Below are positions 1-8,793 of a stretch of 10,000 nucleotides of DNA, one piece after another. Each line of letters opens with the position of its first letter. The stretch's first letter is position 1. The translations under genes and the position numbers were made by a program. Below the pieces are notes generated by a model that did no database searches, had not been told where the DNA came from, and saw only the letters and a program-made list of their open reading frames with translations. The stretch is taken from NCBI GenBank assembly GCA_009663005.1, contig CM018893.1, positions 11,362,704 to 11,372,703 on the forward strand, in the 5' to 3' direction. Source of the stretch: Actinidia chinensis. Lineage: Eukaryota; Streptophyta; Magnoliopsida; Ericales; Actinidiaceae.

Positions 1-134
1 CTTCTACTTTAGTAGTACTCTTCTCCTCCTCGTTATAGTCGTTATTTCCCCGTAATTCTGACGTAACTAATCGGGCCACCTAGATTCGTTTACCCTTCGT
101 GGATATCCGACCATTAGGAGAAGGCTCCCCCTAC
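1..134. other. Left-edge sequence between the missing 3' LTR and the antisense ORF
   Basis: No gene is visible. It does not resemble the LTR at 8554-9225. If the element is complete beyond the edge, this is the 5' untranslated or promoter part of the antisense ORF. The pyrimidine-rich CTTCTCCTCCTC at 19-30 would be purine-rich on the element strand, but no LTR end adjoins it, so I do not call it a polypurine tract. Confidence 0.4.
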
Positions 135-285
135 ATGGCTGACGAGGTAAATCAATCTCCTCCTCGCCCTGGAGGGTTCACCAGAGAGAACCCTTTGATC
201 GCCATCATATCCTTCAGTAGAGGAAAAAACGAATATCATACCTTAGAGGATCTGAACGCTCTTAGGGAAACCTATGCTTTTCCTT

Positions 286-693
286 CCGGGGTGCGGGCGA
301 GGCTTCCCGACGAAGGGGAGACCAGCACTTCTACCCGTTGGGGCGGGTAGCTTTTTACAAGCCGTGTTCCCCCTGGCCTTCGTTTTCCCCCTTCACATAC
401 CATTAGGCTAATTTCCTTCGCTTCCATTCCATACAACATCCGGTCCGGCCCAGTCGTGCCTCAACGCATGGAGACGCATTGCTTGCTCTATGGCGGTGTG
501 GCGGTATACAACTACAACATCATCCCTTTCCGAGTTTAGGAACTTGTTTAGTTTAAATAAGTAATCCTAACCGCTCAATGGGGGGGGGGTGGGGGGGGGG
601 GAAGGATGGCTCTACTCAAGGTGAGGAACCAGAAGGTTCTGCTCGGAGGGACCCCAGCAACGCAAGGGGTGGAAGAGCAAGTTCTTCTTCGTC
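286..693 (+). other. Conserved N-terminal domain of the antisense ORF
   Basis: The recognisable core runs from SGVRARLPDEGE to GWKSKFFFV. In intact relatives this part is one domain beginning with a Pro-x-x-x-x-x-R-x-P box and ending with a Trp-Lys-x-x-(F)FFV box. Here, two in-frame stops and a G-rich insertion-like stretch (580-601) lie between NAWR and GWK, and the segment that normally reads as a short 'EFLxLYKL' helix is reduced to FRNLFSLNK at about 538-564. Confidence 0.68.
580..601 (+). repeat. G-rich tract G10-T-G11
   Basis: Ten G, one T and eleven G in a row, on the sense strand of the antisense ORF. It falls where the conserved domain is broken and could be produced by replication slippage. 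Such a run can fold as a G-quadruplex and is also prone to length errors in sequencing. Confidence 0.85.
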
Positions 694-2486
694 CCGGCCT
701 ATGAATGGGAGATTTCCCTCCCCGCAGGAACGTCTCCGGTGGGTCGCCCCAAGAGTTTTCGGATTGTGGGGAATTTCAGGTCGTTCGCTCTTCCCTTTCT
801 ACCCTGTTTTCGTATTTCTTGAATGCTCGGGTGGGCCTAATGCGGTTATTCCCTTGTCATATAAGCACTCAAAATCCGCCTCGACTTTTTCGGCGACCGA
901 AACGAAGGTTTTTTCGACGATATTTTTCGGTCGGTCACGAGAAGTCAGGATTCTTCTCAGTACTAGTGCTGCTGGACTCAAAGGTCGTTTGGCCGGTATT
1001 TGGCTCCCCCGATTCTAGGAGCATCGAGGACGGCGGGCGACAATCTTCCGAGCGGAAGAGCTCCGCGCTCCTCAGCGACTGGTTGAGTCCAAAAATCCCC
1101 ATTATCAAGCCTCAGCGAGAAATCCCTTCTCGAGACGATTTAATCGATGTCCCTAGGATCCCATCAAACAGCAAACTTTAGGAGGTTGCTACCCTCACAT
1201 CCCCGAGATCTTACCTTTGAGGTGGTCGGGGGAAAGGTTTTGGATCCTATAACTAATCATTCTTCGAAGCCCGAGCTTTCGAATTCCTCGTCAGAATCTT
1301 GTTTCAGACTCGAGCCTACCCGTCGAGCTTGAATCGGATGGTATTGACCCTTTCTTTTTTCTAGCGATGATTACTTTCCTTATCTATTCGTATGTTTAAT
1401 TGTGCAGCTATGTCAAGAGAGTGAGTTTTAGCTAAAAAAGATGTCGAGAAGCTCGGGAAAGGGCGGCGGGTGCGAGCTTCGGGGACTCCGTTCCGGCGAA
1501 GGGAGTCGTAATTGGCGACAAGGGCGGCCTGAGAGAGCATCACCAGCTCGCCCCTCAAAAGGGGAAGGCTGATGACGGTTCGAAGGGGAAAGGAGTCGAC
1601 TCGCCCCTGAATCAAGAAAAAAGCGACTTCCGTCGATTCAAAGCTCGCGACGCACATCTCCAGCCACCGTAATCTATCTCCTCGCCCCGGGGAAGGTTCC
1701 TCAACTAATCTCGGCAACCTGGGCCCCACGGCTTCTATGTTTGTGGCACTCATATCGGTTCCCGAGAAGTTGCTGCGTGGGTGATTCCCCCAGCCGATAA
1801 GGAGAAGGTGGAGGAAGCTCACCTTAGATCAAACGGCGACTAAGCTTTTTCATGTGATTCGGTCAGGTACTTTCCGGAGGGGTTTTCAACTATTCTAAAT
1901 CCGTTTTTAAAACGAATGGATTTGCGATTGCTAAAAAATATTTCCTTTCTTATAACAGGCGTTGGATGCTCGGTCGCGTCTTTGGCTGCCCGGAGCGGGG
2001 GCCGGGGAGCTGGCATCCTTCAAAGAGGGGCAAGCCACTTCCATGAAAACGGGCGAAATTGCTTGCCTCCTAGAAGGTTGTTGGCCGATCTAGAACAGCA
2101 ACTGGCCGAGTCCCGCGCTCGTGAGCAATAGGCCAATTATTGAGCTCGCCAAGCAAAGAGCGATCGAGATTCCTATCCGACAAGTTCGAGAGATTGGGAG
2201 TGTTGGTGAACGAGCTAGGGAAGCTCTGAATAAACAAGGAATCTACCGTGGAGGAAGTTTCAATCCTCGTCGGAGTTCATGTTAGCCGTTGAAGATTCTC
2301 CTACCAAATACTTTGGCAAGGGTTTAACTTCTGCAAGGTGGCACTTCGCCGAATCACCACCCACACCCCGACCTCGCTAATCGCCTTGAAGGAACTATGG
2401 TCGATCAAGATCTGCTGGCGGAGCAAGACGAGGCCGATGAGGAAATGACACGTAGAAGACAGGCGAGAACGAGGAGGGTTAATCAA

Positions 2487-2870
2487 AATAAGGCCCCGTG
2501 GTGTAAAAAATTTTTTTTTTTTTTGAGATGTAATTTTTGTTCATTTGAATGAAAATATCTTGGTTTCCCTCCCGTTTTTTTTGTTGAGTAATTTGTGTTA
2601 ATTGCGATCATGGGTATTGTGAAATCTCAATACTTAAATAATATTGGCGACTTCAATATGGGCGATCCATTTTGTTTTCTGAACTGGCGATTTCATTTTG
2701 TTTTGAACTGGCGATTTCAATATTGGCGACACGTATAGGCGATCAGGATGTTATCCTGTAACGGATTGGCGATCATAATAATGGCGACATCAACAATGGC
2801 GATAGCAATCTTTTTATAAACGAGATAAAATCATATAGCGAATCGGCAACAATTTCTAAATCTAAAGTTA
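2487..2870. other. Non-coding spacer between pol and the antisense ORF
   Basis: About 380 bases with no supported coding potential on either strand. It holds A6T14 at 2505-2524, a second T run near 2574-2581 and a GGCGA word array. The 3' ends of pol (minus strand) and of the antisense ORF (plus strand) converge here, so transcript termination for both could lie in it. No clear polyadenylation signal could be assigned. Confidence 0.6.
2641..2808. repeat. Short imperfect repeat array built on TGGCGA
   Basis: Seven exact TGGCGA words start at 2645, 2685, 2709, 2724, 2767, 2782 and 2797, with variants GGGCGAT near 2660 and AGGCGAT near 2738. Within it, CATTTTGTTTT(CT)GAACTGGCGATTT occurs twice in direct tandem (2668-2693 and 2694-2717, differing by a 2-base CT). 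AATATTGGCGAC also occurs twice (2641 and 2719). A perfect inverted repeat CAGGAT-GTT-ATCCTG is at 2744-2758. Retand-type elements are known to carry tandem repeats in their 3' region. This array is degenerate and not strictly periodic. Confidence 0.7.
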
Positions 2871-3078
2871 TTAGGACGTGACTGGAATGTCTCGTGACTC
2901 GTATTGATAGTATTTTTTTAATGCCTCCGCATTCCAGGGATGTAAAAATACTTTTCCGTTTGGGTCTTCTAACCGAGTAAGTCCCCTGGTCGGGGAGAAC
3001 TCTAATGACTTTGTAATAAGGACCTTCCACGTTTGAGCCGAGCTTCCCCGCATTTGGTTCTTTAGTTACAGGGTTTTT
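2871..3078 (-). pseudogene. Integrase C-terminal domain remnant (end of pol)
   Basis: This is the C-terminal tail of the polyprotein. One frame gives GKLGSNVEGPYYKVIRVL, the other LEDPNGKVFLHPWNAEALKKYYQ, matching the family order G-x-L-x-x-x-WEGPY-K-V-I, then LED-x-x-G-K and PWN-x-x-x-LK-x-YY. The Trp of WEGPY is Val here. A one-base shift separates the two halves. The open frame stops at 2871. Downstream begins the non-coding spacer. Confidence 0.87.
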
Positions 3079-4249
3079 CTACAAGTACGCAGGTTGCCCG
3101 GAAGGAATGATCGGTGTTTTGATCACTTTGATTATAGTACTTGGCGACTTGGCACTTGTAAGCCATTTGACGTAGCTCGGCCTTCTCTCTTTTTTTTTTT
3201 CCTCAAGGAGGTCCAGGTTGAGTCTGAGCTGCGGCCTCAATTGCTTTCTTGTCGAAATTCGTAGTCCTGAGCTCGGCATCCTATTTTCACCAACTGGTAT
3301 GACCGATTCGGTGCCGAAGACCCGGGAATATGGAGTTTCACACTCCGTAGAAGCCGCTAGTAGTATGTAGCCCAAAGTATGCTTGGCAATTTTTTTCGCT
3401 CACGTCGCTTTTTGATTTGATCTTTCTACCTCGTGCCTTCAATTTCTAAGGATGGTAAGATTGGTTATTTTCAACTTGCCGCATTATGCTTGAGGAATGA
3501 CCGGGCAGAGAAATGATGGGAGATGGCGAGATCCGAGCAAATAACCTAAACTAACCTGTCGTTGTTGAACTTGCCGTGCGTTGTTCGAGATGATAATCTT
3601 CTTTGGGACTCCAATCTACAAAACGAGGGTGCTTCCATACTAAGTCCTGGTATTTTTCTCAGTAAATCTTGGCGAGAGCTGAGCTCTATTCCTTTAGTAC
3701 AGTAATCATGTCGACCGTAAAATTTTTCTTTGCAAAGGAGCTTGTGGTAGGGGACCCAGTATGTCTATTCCCCCTCTGGTCGAAGGGCCAGGGGCTTGAC
3801 ACGGGACGCATCTCAGTATGGGAGACGGCTGACGGGTGGCAAACCTCTGACACTTGTCGCATCTCTTTTATATGCTCTGCCGCATCTCCGTTCTAATGGT
3901 CGGCCATGAATATCCTTGGCGAATAGTTTTCTTTGCCAATGACCTTTTCTGGAGTGGATTCCCCGCATATGCCTTTGTGTATTTCTCGTAGACGTACTCT
4001 CTGCCTCTTCTGGTCGGGGGCGAACATTCAAGAGTGTTCCTGAAAAGACCTTTTGTTAATCTTGCCCTGAAAATGCAAAATCTTGCAGATCTGTATTATA
4101 GACGGCGAGCTTTGCAGCTTATCTTTTGGCAGGGTCCCTTTCTTCTGGAAGATAGGGTAATAAATCTCGTCCATCCACGGTCGGATTTTCTTTTCTTCCG
4201 TTTTGAGGATTTGATTAATTGGGCGATCCCAATGCTGGGTTAGGCTAGA
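3079..4249 (-). pseudogene. Integrase remnant (zinc-binding and catalytic core)
   Basis: Integrase would insert the cDNA into the genome. The N-terminal part shows RPWMDEIYYPIFQKKGTLPKDK at about 4110-4180 and LREIHKGICG at about 3965-4000. The zinc-binding end C-D-K-C-Q-R is intact (Cys codons 3859-3861 and 3850-3852), and the same frame reaches GIDILGP with the first catalytic Asp at 3763-3765. At about 3570-3615 the box GVPKKIIISNNARQ has Asn-Ala where the family has Asp-Gly, so the second catalytic Asp is lost. The core's end (ETPYSRVFGTESVIPV, then QLRLNLDLLEEKK) lies at about 3180-3345. Several stops and frame shifts separate these blocks. Confidence 0.9.
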
Positions 4250-4710
4250 AATCTAGAGGTATGTCACCTGTTAGAACTAAACTCAAAAGTTTGTGCCCAC
4301 AACAGATCATCCCTAAGGCATCTGCCTTTTATTTTCTTTTCTTCGGGGAATCTTGGTGAATTTAAACTCCTTGGATCTTGAGGACACAAACAAACAACAG
4401 CCTTTACTCGCCCAAATAAGCCATCATTCTTGCGTCCTTGGCGAGGTAGTCCCCTGGACTTTGGTTTACCACCAGTTGTGAGTCACTGAAGCACTCCAAG
4501 ATTGTGCTTCCCCAACTCCGTTGCTACTCTCTTAGTCCGGCGAAGAGGGCTTCGTACTCGGTTTCATTGTTATGGCTTTAAATCCCATTCTTATAGCGTA
4601 CTTCCATTTGTTCTCCCTGATGGAGCTCGTATGACGAGCCCCTGCACCAACCACCGTGCTTGGTTAGAAGAGCCATCGACGAATACATTCCAGTGACGAG
4701 GTCTTTTTCT
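4250..4710 (-). pseudogene. Second RNase H domain (Tat-lineage type) remnant
   Basis: A further RNase H lies between the first RNase H and the integrase. It starts RHWNVFVDGSSNQ, with the Asp of VDGSS at 4675-4677. The frame then shifts: NNETEYEALFAGLR (catalytic Glu) is at about 4537-4572. Another frame gives SDSQLVVNQ (third acidic residue) at about 4461-4488 and GDYLAKDARMMAYLG down to about 4408. A trace of a DAL-containing end is at about 4310-4320. So the key acidic residues remain but are spread over different frames. A plant-specific extra RNase H of archaeal type is known in the Tat lineage; its role is thought to be degradation of the primer or genomic RNA, not tested here. Confidence 0.85.
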
Positions 4711-4789
4711 GAGGTTGGGTTTCTTTAGTAGATTCCCCGCGTCAGGAGGAGCCGTTTCTAGTTGTGGAGTGGTCTTTATGGGTGGATTC

Positions 4790-5284
4790 GACAATGAAAT
4801 CAGCCAAGGGTCCTAAGCTTTTATGCCGTCCTCGCCTAATACTCAATGTGGAACTCACTTAGCTCGATGGACCATTTAATGATCGACCTGATGTGTCTGG
4901 TCGCTGAAGGATGCTTCAATGGTTGATTCAGTCATACTATGATTGGATGGGGCTTGAAGTTGACGAAGTTCTCGCGGCGATCATTAGGGCGTAGGCGAGT
5001 TTTTCGATCTCGTATATCTGGCCTCACTGGACATTAAAACTTTGCTAATGTAGTATATTTGGCTTTGGGAACCTGATCTTCTTTCTCGGATAAGCACGAC
5101 ACTCACCGCGGTAGGCGAGATGATAAATATACCGTAAAGGTCCTCACCGGTGGAGAGGACTGTGAGTAACGGCGGAGATCCAAGATATTCTTTCAGCTGT
5201 TGGAATGCATTTTCAGATTTCCTCGTTCCATTGAAGTCCTGGCTTTTTCTTAGGATTCTGACGAGGGGAGGCACTTTGTCCGCA
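4790..5284 (-). pseudogene. RNase H (RT-linked, first) remnant
   Basis: This domain would remove the RNA strand during reverse transcription. The frame ending at 4984 carries the RT-RNase H junction: VPPLVRILRKSQDFNGT, then ENAFQQLKEYLGSPPLLT, GEDLYGIFIISPTAVSVVLIRE and IYYISKVLMSSEARY. These follow the family order closely, including the 'SPTAVSxVLxRE' strand and 'YYxSKxL' motif. The remainder, at about 4800-4985, shows FKPHPII, LNQPLKH and KWSIELSEFHIEY in one frame, interrupted by stops. It is directly followed by a second, different RNase H. Confidence 0.88.
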
Positions 5285-5959
5285 GATTTGTAGACAATCT
5301 GTTGAGGGCGGCTACTACTACCTTCGCCCAGTCAGCTACTGTACTTCTCGGTATTTTTGGGCGAGCTCATCGCGATTTAAAGGGCTGGATCTGATCTGGG
5401 TTTACCTCGATCCACGCTTAGTGCGCAAAAATCCTAAAAAATTTTTGGACACACTCCAAAGATGCATTTGGAGGGATCAACATCATCCGATGGCGACGCA
5501 GGATGCTAATGCTTCTTCAGAATGGGCGATGTGGTCCGGATGAATTCGGAGATTTTAACTAAGCATTCATCTATATCTTCATGGTCTTCCCAATTTGTTC
5601 TTTGAACATCTTTGACTAACCTCTGGTATGTCGCCCGGCGTTCTTCAATCGAATGGCCTAACTTTGTAATAATATAAACCCCCGCTCCGTGATAAAAGAA
5701 GTCTTCTCAATGTCAAGAGGGTACAATCTTGATCTGGTGATAATCCCGAAAGGCGTCCATAAACTTAGGAGCTCGTGCTTAACGGTGGCGTCGACTATTA
5801 TAAGTCGATTTTGACAGGGAAAACTGTCTTTTGGGCAAGCCTTGTTGAGGTCGGTGAAATCGAAGCAGACTCTCCACTTTCCTCCTCCTTTTGGTGGGCG
5901 ACTACTACAATGGCGAGCGCAATCCGGATGTGGGCTTCTCGACGACATTAGCTCGGATG
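5285..5959 (-). pseudogene. Reverse transcriptase remnant
   Basis: RT would copy the element's RNA into DNA. The clearest block is GKWRVCFDFTDLNKACPKDSFP at about 5817-5885. The first catalytic Asp survives in FMDAF (codon 5755-5757), followed by YHQI in the same frame, which differs from the frame of the flanking blocks. EKTSFITERG is at 5679-5708, and LKNAG at about 5625-5645. The YIDD active-site box is damaged: at 5566-5577 the frame reads D-I-D-E, so Tyr and the last Asp are gone and a frame change lies there. DHIAHSEEA follows in another frame. Thumb sequence to about 5285 is poor. The domain identity is certain; the enzyme is dead. Confidence 0.93.
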
Positions 5960-6369
5960 AGCTTATTCACTTCGTCTTCAATAACTTTCACAGCGTTCAA
6001 AGGCAACTAAACTTCCTTCGCTTTTGGCGAATTGGAGAATTTTTAGGTCGGGAACAATTTGTGGATGGCGATTTCAGGATTCAATGCCAAGGGAAACGTC
6101 CTCTCTGTGACCAGGCAAATACATCGGAGTTTTCTTTCAAGAAGTTTTTTAGGCGAAACGAAGCTCATCGGTAAGTTCTGTGCCGATCATGATATGAACG
6201 ATCAGTGAATATTCGGGATGTATGGAGATGGGGACGATTTCTTCAAGAGCTTGGTTGTATTGGTTGCTCTGGGGTCTGCCAGGGTGAGTTGTTTCCATTC
6301 ATCTCTGATCCCTCTATGTCGTCGCCCATGTTCTGTAATTTCTACTGGTGGCGGAACTGAAGAGGTTTC
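5960..6369 (-). pseudogene. Protease-RT linker and RT N-terminal segment, degenerate
   Basis: This joins the protease to the reverse transcriptase core. The region is too broken to read in one frame, but family-like pieces are visible: PEIAIHKLFP at about 6050-6090, KFSNSPKAKEV at about 6010-6045 and NAVKVIEDEVNKLIRANVVEKP just after it, down to about 5940. Plant gypsy polyproteins have a Gly-Ile-Asp-Pro then His-x-L box, an Arg-Arg-x-F box and an Ile-x-E-E-V-x-x-L helix here; the last is recognisable. No other gene is seen in the stretch. Confidence 0.7.
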
Positions 6370-6800
6370 GACCCTCATGTGGCTGAAATAAGCATTGCCT
6401 GGCCACTTTTCTGATCGCCTGTAATTTCGCCTATCCCTGTTGGGGTAGGGAACTTTATCTTCAGATGATAGGTCGGGTGATCGCCTTGATTCCTCCTAAA
6501 GTTGGTCGCCCCAAGATGGCGTTATAGGGCGAGGGGCAATCTACACAATGAAATCCTACCATACGGGGTCAGTGGTTCAGGTTCTCCGAGTTATCGGTAA
6601 GGTTGATCCACCTAGGGGTGCGTCGTATTCCCTACAAATCGATCAAGGGGGTATGGAAAGGGTGCAACTTGTCCAGCCCAATTTTTATTTTTTCGAATGT
6701 GAGAGAAGGATACCGCCGAGCTCACCGTTGTCAATTAAGATCATCTGGACGTTGAAATTGGCGATGACGCTGAGACAACCAAGGCATCGTCGTGGGTAGG
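6370..6800 (-). pseudogene. Retropepsin-like aspartic protease remnant
   Basis: The protease would cut the Gag-Pol polyprotein. The active-site box reads M-I-L-I-D-N-G-E-L-G-G-I-L, with the Asp-Asn-Gly codons at 6724-6732. Asp is kept. The following residues, normally small (SSADIL type), are changed. Downstream at 6494-6528 is [12 protein letters not shown], a very conserved plant retropepsin C-terminal motif, followed by [20 protein letters not shown] and then a segment like SGQAMLIS down to about 6380. The stretch between the two motifs contains stops and frame changes. It lies between the gag remnant and the RT linker, as expected for gypsy elements. Confidence 0.85.
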
Positions 6801-6829
6801 TGAGCCTCTAAAATCATCATTGAAGGTGA

Positions 6830-8419
6830 TGGTGTTTGGTCAGCAAACAAATGATGAGGAGAGGTTGATATTCTTCCTCACCGGTTCTATAGGCACTTCT
6901 GGCATGCCTTTTGCTTGGATGAAGCGAATAACCGGGCCACTATCCAAAACCTCCATGGATTGTTTGTATATCGCCCGCAGGTGGTTTGTTGTCGCGTACC
7001 TGTTTTCTGGAGAGTGGGCGGTGGGCGAGCAGCTACATATTTCCTCAAGTAACCCCTTTTCAATGAGGTCGGCCAATTTTGTGTTTTCAGTTGAAAACAG
7101 TCCTCAGTATGGTGTCCGTGGTCCCGGTGAGAATTCACAATATGGGTTCCTGTCATCATCTGGGGGTCCAGTCTGATATTTCCGGGCCACTTGACTAATT
7201 CTTCGTGCTACTTTCCAAGGAGTACTTGGCAACAGGGGCATTGAGTGGCGGTAGAGTAAAATCAGGTCGACGGAGGTGGAGTGCGACGGACCATACGCTA
7301 GGCCGTTTGGGATCTCGGTCAGGTCTCTGTACCTCGTTTCCTCCTGTAATCAGCCCGCTTGTAGCAGGCTTTTCCTCTTATGATATTTTTCCACGTAGCC
7401 TTAGTTTGGCCTCGGCGAACTCCTCCCCCTTATGGCGGCGATATATTTGTCAGCTTGCTCTGGCGTGCGGATAAAGTTTCAAGAATTATTGTTGGAAGGG
7501 AGTCGAATAGTGAGGGGGGGGGGGGAACAGTCGAGTCCTTCATCTTGCATGATTATCACTATCACTGGGATCCTCAACTTTCAATACAGCATGATTGAAT
7601 CGTTTCAGAAATCTTTCAAGCTATCGGCCTCTTTTGGTGAAAGGTGAACAGGTGGGAAGCATTCTCTGTCGATTTCTGCCCAGCCTCATAAAATGGCGGA
7701 CAAAGAAGTCGACTAAGCTCGCCAAAAGAGTCGATGGTTCCTGGCGATAGTTTTCGAAACCACGACCCTGGCCGGCCTTTCAAAGTGGGGAGAACGCTTT
7801 GCACATAACTCACGAGCAACCCCCTAGAAGAGAAATTAGGCTTTTGTACGAGTCCAGGTGATCCATCGATCTGTCTCCTTATAAATTGCCGCGCTGGGTA
7901 GGGAGCTTGAAACTCGAAGAGATTCGAGCTCCTAATAACCTTTCGTGAATGGCGAATCTGTCTGTTTGGACCAGAGTGTCCACAGTTACTGGAGCATTAG
8001 TTCCAGTGTTAATGGCGTCGAGCCGTGCATTAAATCTCGAATATTTGCGAGGTGGACTGTTTCGTGCCTCGTTCTGAATCGCCTTGAGGGAGAAATCCTC
8101 CACCTTCTCACCATGGCTCGGAGTTTGACTAGATTTTGGGAGTAAATCATTCTCGTAAGGACGAACTTGGTGCCCGGCGCCTACTCCTTAGCTCGTTCGT
8201 ACCGATGTTGTGAGAAACGATCTCCCGAATGATTAGAATGGCGAGATCGTTCTATATCAGGACGGATGGTGCTGCCGAAAGTTAGGGTTGGCAGCAGTGA
8301 GAGTTGCATTAGGAGCGGCGGACCATTATTTTCTCGTCATGATCCTCATTTGCTTCGGGCATATCGTGTATCTCACGGTGGAGGCATTCTAGGTTGGAAC
8401 TTGGCCTGGGTCTGGCCAT
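6830..8419 (-). pseudogene. gag: gag (capsid/nucleocapsid) remnant
   Basis: Gag would form the virus-like particle. A possible start is the ATG at 8417-8419 (MARPRPSSNLECLHREIHD), about 110 bases after the primer binding site. The capsid hallmark, a stretch like [17 protein letters not shown], is at about 7715-7765, followed by [11 protein letters not shown]. Around 7440-7530 pieces resembling LFDSLP, ETLSARQSK and ADKYIAA occur in different frames. The nucleocapsid knuckle ([16 protein letters not shown]) is at about 7085-7130; the family usually has a Cys shortly before the first His, and here that residue is missing. A run of 12 G on the plus strand at 7514-7525 sits at one frame break. 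Many frameshifts and stops make this a pseudogene. The exact N and C termini are estimates. Confidence 0.85.
7514..7525 (+). repeat. G12 homopolymer within the gag remnant
   Basis: A run of twelve G on the plus strand (C on the gag strand), at the place where the gag frame changes before the LFDSLP-like block. Its length probably contributes to the frame break and may be unreliable. Confidence 0.85.
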
Positions 8420-8531
8420 AGGATGGGATCTATTACCAAGGGGGCTACTGGCACTGGTTTGGGTAGGTTGCGGGGGGGTTCCTCTCTCGCTTTGGGGGCG
8501 GGATGATAGATCAAGTATCGAGGAACTGTCG

Positions 8532-8549
8532 TTCCCACAGACGGAGCCA
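8532..8549 (-). other. Primer binding site (tRNA-primed minus-strand start)
   Basis: On the minus strand, four bases after the LTR end, the sequence reads TGGCTCCGTCTGTGGGAA. It starts with TGG, the complement of a tRNA CCA tail, and closely resembles the TGGCGCCGTCTGTGGGAA-type site I recall from many plant Tat elements, with one difference (CTCC for CGCC). The site is where a host tRNA would prime reverse transcription. I do not assign the tRNA. Confidence 0.8.
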
Positions 8550-8793
8550 AAAATGTTTGTGTAAAAACTAGGGAAGAGAACAACAGTCAGTATGCTCTGC
8601 TCTCCTCGGTACTGGGCATCGAATTTTTGAAGGGCGACCTGCACAGAACGAACAGAAAGTAAAGGGCCGGGGCGAGGCGCTCAAACCCTTCCGGCGTGGG
8701 AGCACTCGACCAAGGCGATGATAGCAGGTACAAGAGCTCAGAACGGGAGTTGCAGAGTTCTATTGGGCGTACCTTTGAATGCTGGGGGAGCGG

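Larger units (their letters stand above)
135..2486 (+). pseudogene. Antisense additional ORF, Transposase_28-like ('putative gypsy-type transposon'), degenerate
   Basis: This reading frame runs opposite to gag-pol, between pol and the missing 3' LTR. A plausible start is ATG at 135 (MADEVNQSPPRPGG). N-terminal motifs follow in the family's order: SGVRARLPDEGE at about 286-320, FPLAF...FPLH at about 367-396, NAWRRIACSMAVWRY at 463-507 and KGWKSKFFFV at 664-693. These are typical of the plant family named 'putative gypsy type transposon', carried by Tat elements. The frame changes near 340 (3 to 1), near 400 (1 to 2) and back before 463. The middle (about 1020-1840) is polar and Lys/Ser/Glu-rich (GKADDGSKGKGVDS). 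The end has LLADLEQQLAESRAREQ (about 2080-2131), coiled-coil-like, and an acidic-basic tail. Function of the family is unknown. Confidence 0.72.

Noticed and set aside
19..30. Pyrimidine-rich stretch as the complement of the polypurine tract
   Set aside because: A polypurine tract must adjoin the 3' LTR, and no LTR-like sequence is seen beside it. The stretch is short.
578..1018. 146-codon plus-strand frame as an intact gene
   Set aside because: Its start is within the G-run at 580-601 and only part of it (GWKSKFFFV neighbourhood is in another frame) is related to the family. It is a chance piece of the degraded antisense ORF.
1361..1822. 153-codon open frame on the minus strand, the longest minus-strand frame in the window
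   Set aside because: It overlaps the middle of the antisense ORF, where the plus strand reads polar, Lys/Glu-rich segments such as GKADDGSKGKGVDS and PPADKEKVEEAHL that fit that protein family. The minus frame shows no recognisable domain and looks like the shadow of that composition.
5842..6174. 110-codon plus-strand frame
   Set aside because: It is antisense to the RT N-terminal segment and the GKWRVCFDF block. The minus strand explains the sequence.
6820..7176. 118-codon plus-strand frame
   Set aside because: It is antisense to the gag knuckle region ([16 protein letters not shown] on the minus strand), which has clear homology; the plus frame has none.
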